In this document: positions 14,636 through 22,597 of the stretch, piece by piece
Numbering within the stretch: position 1 is the first letter of the stretch
Layout: every line of letters starts with the position of its first letter
DNA from: an uncultured Oscillospiraceae bacterium
Lineage (GTDB): Bacteria > Bacillota > Clostridia > Oscillospirales > Acutalibacteraceae
DNA length: 46,470 nucleotides
Assembly: GCA_900553255.1 (NCBI GenBank)
Contig: USCI01000008.1
Coordinates: forward strand, 1 to 46,470
Direction: 5' to 3'
Program-made: the position numbers and the translations under genes
The notes under the pieces: generated by a model
Seen by the model: the letters and a program-made list of their open reading frames with translations, nothing else
The model's database searches: none
Told to the model about the DNA's origin: nothing

Positions 14636-16099
14636 TTAGAAGCTGTATTCCGAAAGCATGCGCTGCTTTTCGTCCCACAGCGGCTGGGACAGGTCAACGT
14701 AGTAGCGGTGGGGGTTCTCGAAGCGGAGCACCTCGTCCCACATGGTGCCGATCTGCTCGAGGCAGTTGCGGCGGATCTCCTGGATATCGGGGGAGGTATA
14801 CACGCATTTGCCCGCCGCGAAGAGCTGTTTTTGCAGCGGGACGGCGCGGAAATTCTCCAGCGTCTTGCGCTTCCAGATGTGCTCCGGATCGAAGATTTCA
14901 TAGGGATTTGTATCGTCGATCGTCTCATCGCGCAGCGTGATGACGTCGGCGAGCGCCTTGCCGCTTTCGCGGTCGTACAGCCGCCAGACCATCTTGAAGC
15001 AGGGGTTGGTGATCTTGCTGACGTTTTCGCTGACCTTGATGCGCGGCACGACGGCGCCGTTTTCCTCCACCGCCGCCAGCTTGTACACCCCGCCGAACAC
15101 CGGGTCGCTCGAGGCGGTGATCAGCCGCTCGCCGACGCCGAAGGTATCGACGCAGGCGCCCTGCTGGATCATGTCGCGGATGATGTATTCGTCCAGCGAG
15201 TTGGAAGCACAGATCGTGCAGTCGGGGAAGCCGGCGTCGTCGAGCATTTTGCGGGCCTTTTTGCTCAGGTAGGTGATGTCGCCGGAATCGATGCGGATGC
15301 CCTTCGGCCGGAAGCCGCGGGGCAGCAGCTCCTCTTTGAACACCCGGATGGCGTTGGGCACGCCGGACTTGATGGTGTTGTAGGTGTCCACCAGCAGCGT
15401 GCAGGATTCGGGGTATTCCCGCGCGTACACACGGAAAGCCTCCAGCTCGCTGTCAAACAGCTGCACCCAGCTGTGGGCCATGGTGCCCAGCGCGGGGATG
15501 GCGTATTCCCGGTCGGCGATGGTGCAGGCGGTGCCGCTGCAGCCGCCGATATATGCGGCGCGGGCGCCGTAAACCGCGCCGTCGAAGCCCTGCGCACGGC
15601 GGGAGCCGAACTCCATCACGGTGCGTCCCTGTGCGGCGCGGACGATGCGGTTGGCTTTGGTGGCGATGAGCGACTGGTGGTTGATGCACAGCAGCACCAT
15701 GGTTTCGATAAACTGCGCCTGCACCACCGGCCCGCGCACGGTGACAATCGGCTCATGCGGGAAAATCGGCGTACCCTCCGGGATCGCCCATACGTCGCAG
15801 GCAAATTCAAAATGGCGCAGATAATCGAGGAATTCCTCGCGGAAAATCTTCTTGGAGCGCAGGTATTCGATGTCCGCCTCGGTAAACGAAAGGTTCCTGA
15901 GGTAATCGACCAGCTGCTCAACGCCGGCCATGATCGCCAGGCCGCCGCCGTCCGGGATTTTCCGGAAGAACATATCGAAATAGGCGATCTGGTCGCCCCG
16001 GCCGTCGGCGAGAAAGCCGTTGGCCATCGTCAGCTCGTAAAAATCGGTCAGCAGCGTCAGATTATCGCCGCCGAGCGTCGTTTCCTTTTCCCTGTTCAT
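14636..16099 (-). CDS. pncB: Nicotinate phosphoribosyltransferase
   Basis: A 487-aa enzyme that joins nicotinate and PRPP, with ATP use, to nicotinate mononucleotide and pyrophosphate. Seen: the family start LLTDFYELTMANGF, the EFGSRRAQG loop, TMAHSWVQ with the likely catalytic histidine, and the PRPP-site region IRIDSGDITYLSKKAR. Length is normal. ATG at 16099 lies seven bases after AAGGATGG, while the ATG at 16120 has no good ribosome site. It follows pncA by 53 bases and is the last gene of the ppa-pncA-pncB unit. No clear terminator was found behind it. Confidence 0.93.
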   Translation of the reverse strand: MNREKETTLGGDNLTLLTDFYELTMANGFLADGRGDQIAYFDMFFRKIPDGGGLAIMAGVEQLVDYLRNLSFTEADIEYLRSKKIFREEFLDYLRHFEFACDVWAIPEGTPIFPHEPIVTVRGPVVQAQFIETMVLLCINHQSLIATKANRIVRAAQGRTVMEFGSRRAQGFDGAVYGARAAYIGGCSGTACTIADREYAIPALGTMAHSWVQLFDSELEAFRVYAREYPESCTLLVDTYNTIKSGVPNAIRVFKEELLPRGFRPKGIRIDSGDITYLSKKARKMLDDAGFPDCTICASNSLDEYIIRDMIQQGACVDTFGVGERLITASSDPVFGGVYKLAAVEENGAVVPRIKVSENVSKITNPCFKMVWRLYDRESGKALADVITLRDETIDDTNPYEIFDPEHIWKRKTLENFRAVPLQKQLFAAGKCVYTSPDIQEIRRNCLEQIGTMWDEVLRFENPHRYYVDLSQPLWDEKQRMLSEYSF

Positions 16100-16152
16100 G
16101 ATAAACCCATCCTTTTTCATCTACAGCTTTCCCGCCGTCCGGGCGGGCCGGT

Positions 16153-16824
16153 TCACCGGATCTGCCGGCACAGTTCCACACCGTTGTCCTGCATGGAACG
16201 CCAAAACACCGTGTTCAGCAGGTCGGCGGGATGGCCCGGCGCATCGAAGGTGTCGGTCAGCGCGGTCGGCACCACCACCCGGCCGTCCTGGTTGCGGGTG
16301 TTGAAATAGGCCTTGGCGGCCACCGCAAACTGGTAAACGCAGATGTCGGTGCAGTCGCCCACCACAATCAGCGTGCGGATGTCCGGGTTGTCCCCCAGCC
16401 AGCGGCGGAAGGCGTCCTCCAGGAATCCGTTGGTGGAATTTTTCTCGATGGTAACCAGCCCCGGCACCGCCGCAATCGGCGCGCACACCTGCGCCTCCGC
16501 CGTGCCGCGCAGGCAGTGGGGCGGATAGCTCGAAAGCTCCGGGCTCTCCGGCGTGTGGGTGTCCGCGAAGGCGAGCACCGGCATACCGGCTTCCCGGCAG
16601 CGGCGGGCGAGGACCGCAACCGGTTCGATGAGCGCCCCGACGCGCGGGCTGGCCAGCGCGCCGGATACGGCGAAGCCGTTGACCATGTCGAGAATGCACA
16701 GCGCGGTGGAAGCCGGCGCAAAGGCGTCGAGCGGCAGGTCAGGCAGCGCCGCCTGTGCCGCGGCCGCGTCCTGCAGCCAGCCGCCGGCCTGCTGCAGCAG
16801 TGTGTCGTGCGAAACAGCCGTCAT
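16153..16824 (-). CDS. pncA: Nicotinamidase-type cysteine hydrolase
   Basis: A 223-aa isochorismatase-fold hydrolase, most likely deamidating nicotinamide to nicotinate. Seen: the catalytic triad D46 (LDMVNGF), K128 (EKNSTNGF) and C162 (GDCTDICV), plus metal ligands in ADTHTPES. The ~35-residue N-terminal extension is longer than in many PncA proteins. Lying directly before pncB makes nicotinamidase the best reading, because its product is the PncB substrate; other isochorismatase-family amidases remain possible on sequence alone. ATG at 16824 follows GGGAGG. Only 27 bases separate it from ppa, so all three genes should share the ppa promoter. Confidence 0.88.
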   Translation of the reverse strand: MTAVSHDTLLQQAGGWLQDAAAAQAALPDLPLDAFAPASTALCILDMVNGFAVSGALASPRVGALIEPVAVLARRCREAGMPVLAFADTHTPESPELSSYPPHCLRGTAEAQVCAPIAAVPGLVTIEKNSTNGFLEDAFRRWLGDNPDIRTLIVVGDCTDICVYQFAVAAKAYFNTRNQDGRVVVPTALTDTFDAPGHPADLLNTVFWRSMQDNGVELCRQIR

Positions 16825-16851
16825 AGGAATTCCTCCCGTCGGGCACGCCGC

Positions 16852-17400
16852 TCAGGAGCGCCGCATGCCGCAGAAATAGGTGTTGTAATCCTGGATGCAT
16901 TTGTCGATGATGGCGGCGGCCTCCTGGTGGCCGAGCACCTCCTTGATGACCGTCTCCTTGTTTTCGAGGGACTTGTACACCGTAAAGAAGTGCTGGATCT
17001 CGTCCATCGTGTGGGCCGGCAGCTCGGTGATGTCGTGATAGCAGGAGAGGGAGGGATCGCGGAAGGGGACGGCGATGATTTTTTCGTCCCGGGATTCCTC
17101 GTCCACCATCTGGATCACCCCGATCGGGTAGCAGCGCACCAGCGTCATGGGGACGATGCTTTCCTGACAGAGCACCAGCACGTCGAGCGGGTCGCCGTCC
17201 TCGGCAAAGGTGCGGGGGATGAACCCGTAGTTGGCCGGATAGTGGGTGGCGGTGTACAGGACGCGGTCGAGCTTGAGCAGTCCGGTCTCCTTGTCCATCT
17301 CGTATTTGTTCTTGCCGCCCTTGGGAATTTCGATGACGGCGGTAAAATCCTCGGGGCGGATGCGCGACGGGGAGATATCGTGCCAGATGTTCATCGTCAT
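16852..17400 (-). CDS. ppa: Inorganic pyrophosphatase, family I
   Basis: A 182-aa soluble pyrophosphatase. Seen: the family I signature DGDPLDVLV with its three aspartates, the KYEMDKETG segment, and the YPANYGFIP motif. Many Firmicutes use the unrelated family II (PpaC) or a membrane pump, so a family I enzyme is worth noting. ATG at 17400 follows AAAGGAAGGG; a second ATG two codons on is an alternative. It heads a unit with pncA and pncB, and PncB releases pyrophosphate, so the enzyme can pull that reaction forward. Its promoter is strong, as expected for a housekeeping enzyme. Confidence 0.93.
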   Translation of the reverse strand: MTMNIWHDISPSRIRPEDFTAVIEIPKGGKNKYEMDKETGLLKLDRVLYTATHYPANYGFIPRTFAEDGDPLDVLVLCQESIVPMTLVRCYPIGVIQMVDEESRDEKIIAVPFRDPSLSCYHDITELPAHTMDEIQHFFTVYKSLENKETVIKEVLGHQEAAAIIDKCIQDYNTYFCGMRRS

Positions 17401-17427
17401 AACCCTTCCTTTGGCGTTATTTTCCTT

Positions 17428-17456
17428 ATTATATCCCTTTTTTGCCGCAGGTGCAA
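17428..17456 (-). promoter_or_regulatory. Promoter of ppa-pncA-pncB
   Basis: On the minus strand TTGCAC (17456-17451) is 17 bases from a perfect TATAAT (17433-17428), with a ~20-nt leader to the start codon. Confidence 0.85.
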
Positions 17457-17466
17457 GCAATAGCGG

Positions 17467-17500
17467 AAAAAACAAAAAGGGCCGCTGAAAAGCGGCCCTT
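17467..17500 (-). terminator. Terminator of rpmB
   Basis: A 10-bp perfect stem (AAGGGCCGCT at 17477-17486, complement at 17491-17500) with a 4-nt loop is followed on the minus strand by TTTTTGTTTTTT. It separates rpmB from the ppa promoter. Confidence 0.9.
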
Positions 17501-17515
17501 AACAGAAGGCGTGTC

Positions 17516-17704
17516 TTATACGGCGCGGGTAACCTTACCACTGCGCAGGCAGCGGGTGCAGGCGTATACTCTCTTCGGCGAACCGTTCACGACCGCCTTG
17601 ACGCGGCGGATGTTGGGCTTCCACGTGCGGTTGGAACGACGATGCGAGTGGGAAACCTGGATGCCGAAAGTCACACTCTTTCCGCAGATATCACATTTTG
17701 CCAT
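17516..17704 (-). CDS. rpmB: 50S ribosomal protein L28
   Basis: A 62-aa ribosomal protein, with the usual L28 motif SHSHRRSNRTWKPNI. It keeps four cysteines (CDIC near the start, CTRC near the end), so it is the zinc-binding C+ form. ATG at 17704 follows a full AAAGGAGGTG site; the longer frame to 17794 is rejected because it runs into the promoter. It is a single-gene unit with strong promoter and terminator. In Bacillus rpmB lies beside spoVM, but here spoVM is 24 kb away. Confidence 0.96.
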   Translation of the reverse strand: MAKCDICGKSVTFGIQVSHSHRRSNRTWKPNIRRVKAVVNGSPKRVYACTRCLRSGKVTRAV

Positions 17705-17750
17705 CTTCTGCACCTCCTTTAAGCCAGGGATATCCAAAAACAACAGATGT

Positions 17751-17779
17751 ATTCTAGCAGATTCCCCGGAGAAAAGCAA
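17751..17779 (-). promoter_or_regulatory. Promoter of rpmB
   Basis: On the minus strand TTGCTT (17779-17774) is 17 bases from TAGAAT (17756-17751). Confidence 0.75.
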
Positions 17780-17838
17780 GCCTTTTTTTTGCATCGGGAA
17801 AAAAACTTGCCAATCGCGCGCGTATGCGGGGTTTTCCC

Positions 17839-17867
17839 TTGTAATCCGCGGAAAATTCCGGTATAAT
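17839..17867 (+). promoter_or_regulatory. Promoter of the M50 protease-scpAB unit
   Basis: TTGTAA (17839-17844) is 17 bases from a perfect TATAAT (17862-17867). It is divergent from the rpmB promoter and marks the strand switch of the window. Confidence 0.85.
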
Positions 17868-17918
17868 ATTTTTCATATGCTGAGAATCGGCGGCAGGTTC
17901 TGGGAAATGGGGGATTTT

Positions 17919-18614
17919 ATGCTGCGACAGCTGATATACGGTGGGTTCACTTGGGAAAATATTCTCATAACCTTGGTGGTTTATGCCATACTGATTCTGG
18001 TGGCTTTTCCTGTTCATGAGCTGGCTCATGGTTATATGGCGTATAAACTGGGGGATAATACAGCCAAATATGAGGGGCGGCTGACCATGAACCCGCTGGC
18101 GCATATGGATTTGTTCGGCACGCTGATGATGCTGCTCGTCGGCGTCGGCTACGCCAAACCGGTTCCGGTCAACCCGCTTCGGTTTAAGAATTATAAAAGC
18201 GGAATGGCGCTGACCGCGCTGGCGGGGCCGCTGTCCAACCTGCTCATGGCGATTCTGGGTGTGGCGATTTACCGCGTGCTCACCTTTTTCGTGTCCAGCA
18301 TGACCGTGCTGTATTATTGCCAGCTTGGTCTGGTTTCCCTGTTCGCCAGCGTTAATATCAGCCTTCTGGCGTTTAATCTGCTGCCGATTCCGCCGCTGGA
18401 CGGGTTCCGGGTGATCAGCTATGTGCTGCCGGACAGATGGGTGTATAAGGTAAACCGGTATCAGCAGATGATCACTTTGCTTGTCGTGCTGGCGGTGTTC
18501 AGCGGCATACTGGATAAGCCGCTTTATTTCCTGCACAGCACCATCATGGGAGGAATACTGAGGATGTTTGGTATGACTCCGCATTGGGCCGGAGCGGTTA
18601 TACTATGGATGTGA
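17919..18614 (+). CDS. Site-2 protease family (M50) membrane metalloprotease
   Basis: A 231-aa polytopic intramembrane zinc protease. Seen: HELAH at 33-37 in the first membrane span, further spans near 95-120, 125-160 and 185-205, and the second motif PIPPLDGFR that supplies the third zinc ligand. It belongs to the small YwhC-like group rather than the SpoIVFB or RseP types, since no PDZ or CBS domain is present. Substrates are unknown. ATG at 17919 follows GGGGGA; ATG at 17907 is an alternative. Its stop overlaps the scpA start by 10 bases, so it leads the scp operon. Confidence 0.88.
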   Translation: MLRQLIYGGFTWENILITLVVYAILILVAFPVHELAHGYMAYKLGDNTAKYEGRLTMNPLAHMDLFGTLMMLLVGVGYAKPVPVNPLRFKNYKSGMALTALAGPLSNLLMAILGVAIYRVLTFFVSSMTVLYYCQLGLVSLFASVNISLLAFNLLPIPPLDGFRVISYVLPDRWVYKVNRYQQMITLLVVLAVFSGILDKPLYFLHSTIMGGILRMFGMTPHWAGAVILWM

Positions 18615-19366
18615 TTTCCTATAAGCTGCCCGTCTTTGAGGGGCCGCTCGATTTGTTGCTGCACCTGGTGCAGAAAAACAAACTGAATATTTACGACATC
18701 CCGATCGCCGAGGTGCTGCAGCAGTATATGGAGTACATCCAGCGCATGCAGGAGAACGATCTCGACGTGGCGACCGAGTTCCTGGATATGGCGGCGCGGC
18801 TGGTGGAGATCAAGTCCGCGATGCTGCTGCCTCGGCATGAGGAGGCGGAGCAGCTCAAGCGCGAGCTGACCGGCGAGCTGATCGAATACCAGCTCTGCCA
18901 GGAGGCGGCGCGGCGGCTGGCGACGCATAACATCGGCGGCGACCTGTTCACCCGCGACCCGGAGGAGATCGAGCCGGACTATACCTACCGCCTGACCCAC
19001 GACCGCGGGGTGCTGCTGGACGCGTACCTGTCGGCGGCGGGCCGGGGGAAGCGGCGGCTGCCGCCGCCGGCACAGGCGTTCAGCGGGATTGTGTCCCGCA
19101 AAATCGTCTCGGTGTCGTCGCGGATCGTCTTTGTGCTGCGCCGGCTGTACCAGCGCCGGCAGGTGTCCTACGATTCGCTGTTTGAAACGGCCGAAAACAA
19201 ATCGGAGCTGGTGGCGACCTTTATGGCGCTGCTCGAGCTGATCAAGTCGCAGCGCATCCGGGTGGACGGCGAAGGCGCCGCCCAGCGGGTGGAGATGATT
19301 GCCGGCCGGGAGGAGAGCGAAGAGGAAATTCTGAAATTTGCCGAAGAGGTAGAATCCGGGCAGTAA
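18605..19366 (+). CDS. scpA: Segregation and condensation protein A (kleisin)
   Basis: A 253-aa kleisin that bridges the heads of the SMC dimer in the chromosome-condensing SMC-ScpAB complex. Seen: the typical N-terminus YKLPVFEGPLDLLLHLVQKNKLNIYDIPI, the central EFLDMAARLVEIKSAMLL helix and a C-terminal winged helix (SYDSLFETAENKSELVATFMALLELIK). ATG at 18605 follows GGAGCGG and overlaps the end of the M50 gene. Followed 15 bases later by scpB. Confidence 0.95.
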   Translation: MDVISYKLPVFEGPLDLLLHLVQKNKLNIYDIPIAEVLQQYMEYIQRMQENDLDVATEFLDMAARLVEIKSAMLLPRHEEAEQLKRELTGELIEYQLCQEAARRLATHNIGGDLFTRDPEEIEPDYTYRLTHDRGVLLDAYLSAAGRGKRRLPPPAQAFSGIVSRKIVSVSSRIVFVLRRLYQRRQVSYDSLFETAENKSELVATFMALLELIKSQRIRVDGEGAAQRVEMIAGREESEEEILKFAEEVESGQ

Positions 19367-19381
19367 GGATGTGAAAACGGG

Positions 19382-19957
19382 TTGGAAATCAAGCAGTACC
19401 AGGCCGCTATGGAGGCGATCCTCTTTGCGGCGGGGGAGCCGATGACCATCGGCCGCCTGGCCGAGGCGCTCGAGCTCGACGAGGAAACCGCCGAACGGCT
19501 GGCGGAGGATCTGAAAAACGACATCAATACCCGCGGCGGCGGCATCGCGATGGTGCGGCTGGGCGAAGCGTACCAGCTGTGCACCGCGAAGGACTACGCC
19601 GCGTATGTGCGCAAGGCGATGGACATCCGGCGCAATACGCCGCTGTCGCAGGCGGCGATGGAGGTGCTCGCGATCGTCGCCTATAACCAGCCGGTCACCC
19701 GGGCGTTCGTCGATCAGGTGCGCGGGGTGGACTGCGGCGCGGTCATGCAGGGCCTCGTGCAGAAAAAGCTGATCGAGGAAAAGGGCCGGCTGGAACTGCC
19801 GGGCCGCCCGCTTCTGTATGGGACAACCCCCGACTTCCTGCGGTGCTTCGGCATCTCCTCACTCGGTGAGTTGCCGCCGCTGCCGCAGAAGGACGAGGAC
19901 GGCGGAATGAATGAAACGACCCTTGAAGAGGTCATCGAGGAAAACGAAAAGGCTTAG
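19382..19957 (+). CDS. scpB: Segregation and condensation protein B
   Basis: A 191-aa partner of ScpA with two winged-helix domains; the ScpB dimer loads on the kleisin to control SMC. Seen: MEAILFAAGEPM at the start, LSQAAMEVLAIVAYNQPVTR and the RGVD(C) motif near 116-120, and RPLLYGTTPDFLRCFG. The tail (KDEDGGMNETTLEEVIEENEKA) is acidic and variable. The start is TTG at 19382 with AAGGATG ten bases upstream. Next in the operon is a DUF2953 gene. Confidence 0.94.
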   Translation: MEIKQYQAAMEAILFAAGEPMTIGRLAEALELDEETAERLAEDLKNDINTRGGGIAMVRLGEAYQLCTAKDYAAYVRKAMDIRRNTPLSQAAMEVLAIVAYNQPVTRAFVDQVRGVDCGAVMQGLVQKKLIEEKGRLELPGRPLLYGTTPDFLRCFGISSLGELPPLPQKDEDGGMNETTLEEVIEENEKA

Positions 19958-19992
19958 CCGCGGGCAAAAACGACGGAAAGGGAGGCATGCGG

Positions 19993-20664
19993 ATGACGGC
20001 GTGGTGGATCGTGCTGGGGATCCTGGCGTTTTTGCTGCTGTTATTGCTGCTGCCGGTGCATGTCTCGCTTCGGTACCGGGACGGGCTGCAGGTGCGCGTG
20101 CGGTACACCTTTGTGTCGCTGTGCGTGTATCCCCGGCCGGAAAAGCCGGCGAAGACGAAAAAAAAGAAACAGAAAGCGGAGAAGGCCGCAGGCTCCGGCC
20201 CCGCGGCCGGAAAGGAAGAGCCGGAGGGCATGCTTGCGCAGCTTGAGGAGATGCTGAAGGAAGACGGCGTGTCGGCGGTCGCGGCGTATCTGCAGTCGAT
20301 GGCGAAGCTGGCGGCGGACGTCCTGCGGCGGGCGCTGCGGGTGATCGTGGTGGACCGGCTCGAGGCGCGGCTGATTGTCGTCGGGGAGGACGCCGCCGAA
20401 ACGGCGGTGCGCTACGGCAAAATCTGCGCCGCCGTATACCCCGCGCAGGCGGTGCTGGAAACGGTGATGAAGGTGCGCCGGCGGCAGATTCGGGTGGAAC
20501 CCGGCTTTCTGCAGGAAAAAAGCAGCGCGGCGGTGGAGCTGCGGGCGCATGTGCTGCCGCTGCGGGCGCTTGCGGCGGCGGCCGGATTACTGGTGCGCTG
20601 GCTGGTCAATACTGTCAGACAGGAGTCGTCAAAGGAGCCGGCGGCCAAACCAACCGCCGGATAG
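19993..20664 (+). CDS. ytfI: DUF2953 membrane-anchored protein (YtfI-like)
   Basis: A 223-aa protein with one N-terminal membrane span (WWIVLGILAFLLLLLLLPVHVSL), a beta-rich patch, a Lys/Ala-rich charged linker and a C-terminal helical domain. In Bacillus ytfI lies directly before ytfJ, as here, so the pairing is conserved. Its role is not established; it is taken as sporulation-linked by position. ATG at 19993 follows GGGAGG by seven bases; the ATG at 19987 is too close to that site. Confidence 0.82.
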   Translation: MTAWWIVLGILAFLLLLLLLPVHVSLRYRDGLQVRVRYTFVSLCVYPRPEKPAKTKKKKQKAEKAAGSGPAAGKEEPEGMLAQLEEMLKEDGVSAVAAYLQSMAKLAADVLRRALRVIVVDRLEARLIVVGEDAAETAVRYGKICAAVYPAQAVLETVMKVRRRQIRVEPGFLQEKSSAAVELRAHVLPLRALAAAAGLLVRWLVNTVRQESSKEPAAKPTAG

Positions 20665-20696
20665 AACACAGGCAATACAGAAAGGAATGTATAGCG

Positions 20697-21134
20697 ATGG
20701 AAAACAATGTGCAGAACCTGCTTGGCGTTTCGATGGAAAAAATCAAGGAAATGGCGGATGCCAATACGGTGGTCGGCAACCCGGTGACCCTGCCGGACGG
20801 CACCGTGCTGATCCCGGTGTCGAAGGTGTCGTACGGCTTTGCTTCCGGCGGCTCCGACCTGCCGTCGAAGACGGGCAGCGGCCTGTTCGGCGGCGGCAGC
20901 GGCGCGGGCATCAACATCACGCCGGTGGCGTTCCTGGTCATTGCCAATGGCGATGTGCGGCTGCTGTCGGTCAGTGCCAAGCCGGATACCACCGATAAGC
21001 TGGTGAACCTGGTGCCGGATGTGGTGGACAAGATCAGCGGCGCCTTCAGCAAGAAAAAGGAAAAAAGCACCGAAACCACGGTGAAAACCGAAAGCGGCAG
21101 CGTAACGGTGGCGACGGAGGAAGTCAAAGAATAA
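20697..21134 (+). CDS. gerW: GerW-family sporulation protein (YtfJ)
   Basis: A 145-aa spore protein. Bacillus YtfJ (GerW) is needed for the L-alanine germination response and is made late in the forespore. Seen: the family pattern VVGNPVTLPDGTVLIPVSKV, the Gly/Ser-rich loop SGLFGGGSGAGINITPVAFLV and a Lys/Thr-rich C-terminal tail. ATG at 20697 follows AAAGGAATG. It follows DUF2953 by 32 bases and is closed by a large hairpin. Confidence 0.93.
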   Translation: MENNVQNLLGVSMEKIKEMADANTVVGNPVTLPDGTVLIPVSKVSYGFASGGSDLPSKTGSGLFGGGSGAGINITPVAFLVIANGDVRLLSVSAKPDTTDKLVNLVPDVVDKISGAFSKKKEKSTETTVKTESGSVTVATEEVKE

Positions 21135-21154
21135 CGCCGCACCGCTGCCGGGTG

Positions 21155-21198
21155 AATTCCTGCCGCACCGTCCGCTGTCTGCGGGTGCGGCAGGAATT
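21155..21198 (+). terminator. Large hairpin after gerW
   Basis: A 15-bp perfect stem (AATTCCTGCCGCACC at 21155-21169 and its complement at 21184-21198) closes the scpA-gerW unit. There is no T run behind it, so termination strength is uncertain; it may instead protect the mRNA end. Confidence 0.55.
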
Positions 21199-21206
21199 TG
21201 TCTGCG

Positions 21207-21220
21207 GGACACATGTGTCC
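21207..21220. promoter_or_regulatory. 14-bp perfect palindrome upstream of dacB
   Basis: GGACACATGTGTCC is an exact palindrome 136 bases before the D-alanyl-D-alanine carboxypeptidase start. It could be a regulator binding site. No promoter box was recognised next to it. Confidence 0.3.
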
Positions 21221-21356
21221 GCGCCGGCCTGCATATTTAAAGATAGATACCCTCGGAGAGCAAAGGGAGGCACGCCGGGCGTTTTCGTTTCCGGGAAGCC
21301 GTGTTTTTCTGCTCACCGCGGGGGTAACGCTTATGTGCAGAGAAAGGGTGCGGAAG

Positions 21357-22529
21357 ATGAAAGGGAATTGGCGCAGACGGCTGGCGGCCGGCATGGCGGC
21401 GGCGACCCTGGCGGCGTGCCCGCCGGTACATACGGCCCGGGCGGAGGATGCGGTTTTGGCGTCCGGTGCCCCGGGCGTTTCGGCGGCGTCCTGCGTGCTC
21501 TATGAGCCGGAATCCGGCCGGCTGCTGTTTGAAAAGGATGCGCATACCGCGCGCCCGGTCGCCAGCACCACCAAGCTGATGACCGCCCTGCTTGCGGCGG
21601 AAAGCGGGGATCTCGACCGGGTGGTGACGGTGACCAAGGAAGCCGTCATGGTGGAAGGGACTGCGCTCGGCCTGCGGGAGGGGGATCAGATCACCATCCG
21701 CGACCTGATTGTGGGCCTGCTGCTGGTGTCGGGCAACGACGCGGCAAATGTGCTCGCGATTGCGCTAGCTGGCGACCTGCCGTCGTTTGCGGAGAAAATG
21801 AATGCCCGCGCGCAGGAAATCGGCATGCAGGACAGCCATTTTGTCACCCCGTCCGGCCTCGATGCCGAGGGGCACGCCGCGAGCGCCTACGATATGGCGC
21901 TGCTCGCGGCGCAGGTGCTCAAAAACGAAGAGCTGGCGGCAATCTGCGCCTCCAAGCGGGAGGTGGTGCATTTCGGCAATCCGCCCCGCGCGGTGCAGGT
22001 GTCCAACCATAACAAGCTGCTGTCGCTGTACCCGGACGCGGTCGGCATGAAAACCGGGTTTACCAAAAAGGCGGGGCGCTGTCTGGTGTCCGCCGCGCGG
22101 CGGGACGGGGTGACCCTGATCGCGGTGACCCTCAACGCCGGTGACGACTGGAACGACCATATGGCGCTGTACAACTACGGTTTTGCGCAGGCCGAAGCGG
22201 TGGCGCTGCCGGCGCCGGAGCTGCCGGCGCTGCCGGTGGCGGGCGGCCGCACCGCCCGGGTGCATCTGGAATGTGAAGCGCCGCCGACGGTGGTTCTCCT
22301 TAAGGGGGAAGCGGAGCAGGTCGAGGTCCGGGTGGAAATCCCGGCGTTTGCACTCGCCCCGGTGATGCAGGGGGAGCGGGTCGGCGAGGTGCATTACCGC
22401 CTGGGGCAGCGCGAACTGGCGGTGCTGCCGCTCACGGCGGCCTACACGGTGGACGCGCGCGAGGTGGCCGGCTACGGCACCCGTTACGGCCGCTGCCTGC
22501 GGCAGCTGCTGTGGTGCCTGCTCTGGTGA
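21357..22529 (+). CDS. dacB: D-alanyl-D-alanine carboxypeptidase (DacB/DacF type)
   Basis: A 390-aa penicillin-binding protein that trims the terminal D-Ala of peptidoglycan stems. Seen: STTK with the catalytic serine, SGND, and KTGFTKKAG, then a C-terminal beta-rich domain from about residue 285. The N-terminus (MKGNWRRRLAAGMAAATLAAC) is an export signal; LAAC fits a lipobox, but ARA/ED further on also fits a type I cleavage site. There is no clear C-terminal amphipathic anchor, so lipidation would explain membrane attachment. ATG at 21357 follows AAAGGG; the ATG at 21333 is less likely. Its place beside gerW and before rluB matches the Bacillus dacB/dacF sporulation neighbourhood. Confidence 0.92.
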   Translation: MKGNWRRRLAAGMAAATLAACPPVHTARAEDAVLASGAPGVSAASCVLYEPESGRLLFEKDAHTARPVASTTKLMTALLAAESGDLDRVVTVTKEAVMVEGTALGLREGDQITIRDLIVGLLLVSGNDAANVLAIALAGDLPSFAEKMNARAQEIGMQDSHFVTPSGLDAEGHAASAYDMALLAAQVLKNEELAAICASKREVVHFGNPPRAVQVSNHNKLLSLYPDAVGMKTGFTKKAGRCLVSAARRDGVTLIAVTLNAGDDWNDHMALYNYGFAQAEAVALPAPELPALPVAGGRTARVHLECEAPPTVVLLKGEAEQVEVRVEIPAFALAPVMQGERVGEVHYRLGQRELAVLPLTAAYTVDAREVAGYGTRYGRCLRQLLWCLLW

Positions 22530-22597
22530 CGCGCGGCATAAAGGACGGATAAAGGTTTTGCGGTGGCTGTACGGCTTCCGCAGGAAGGAAGGAAACG

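Noticed and set aside
17700..17920. Replication origin or terminus at the strand switch
   Set aside because: The divergent promoters of rpmB and the M50 gene explain the switch; there are no DnaA boxes or dnaA/parB genes.
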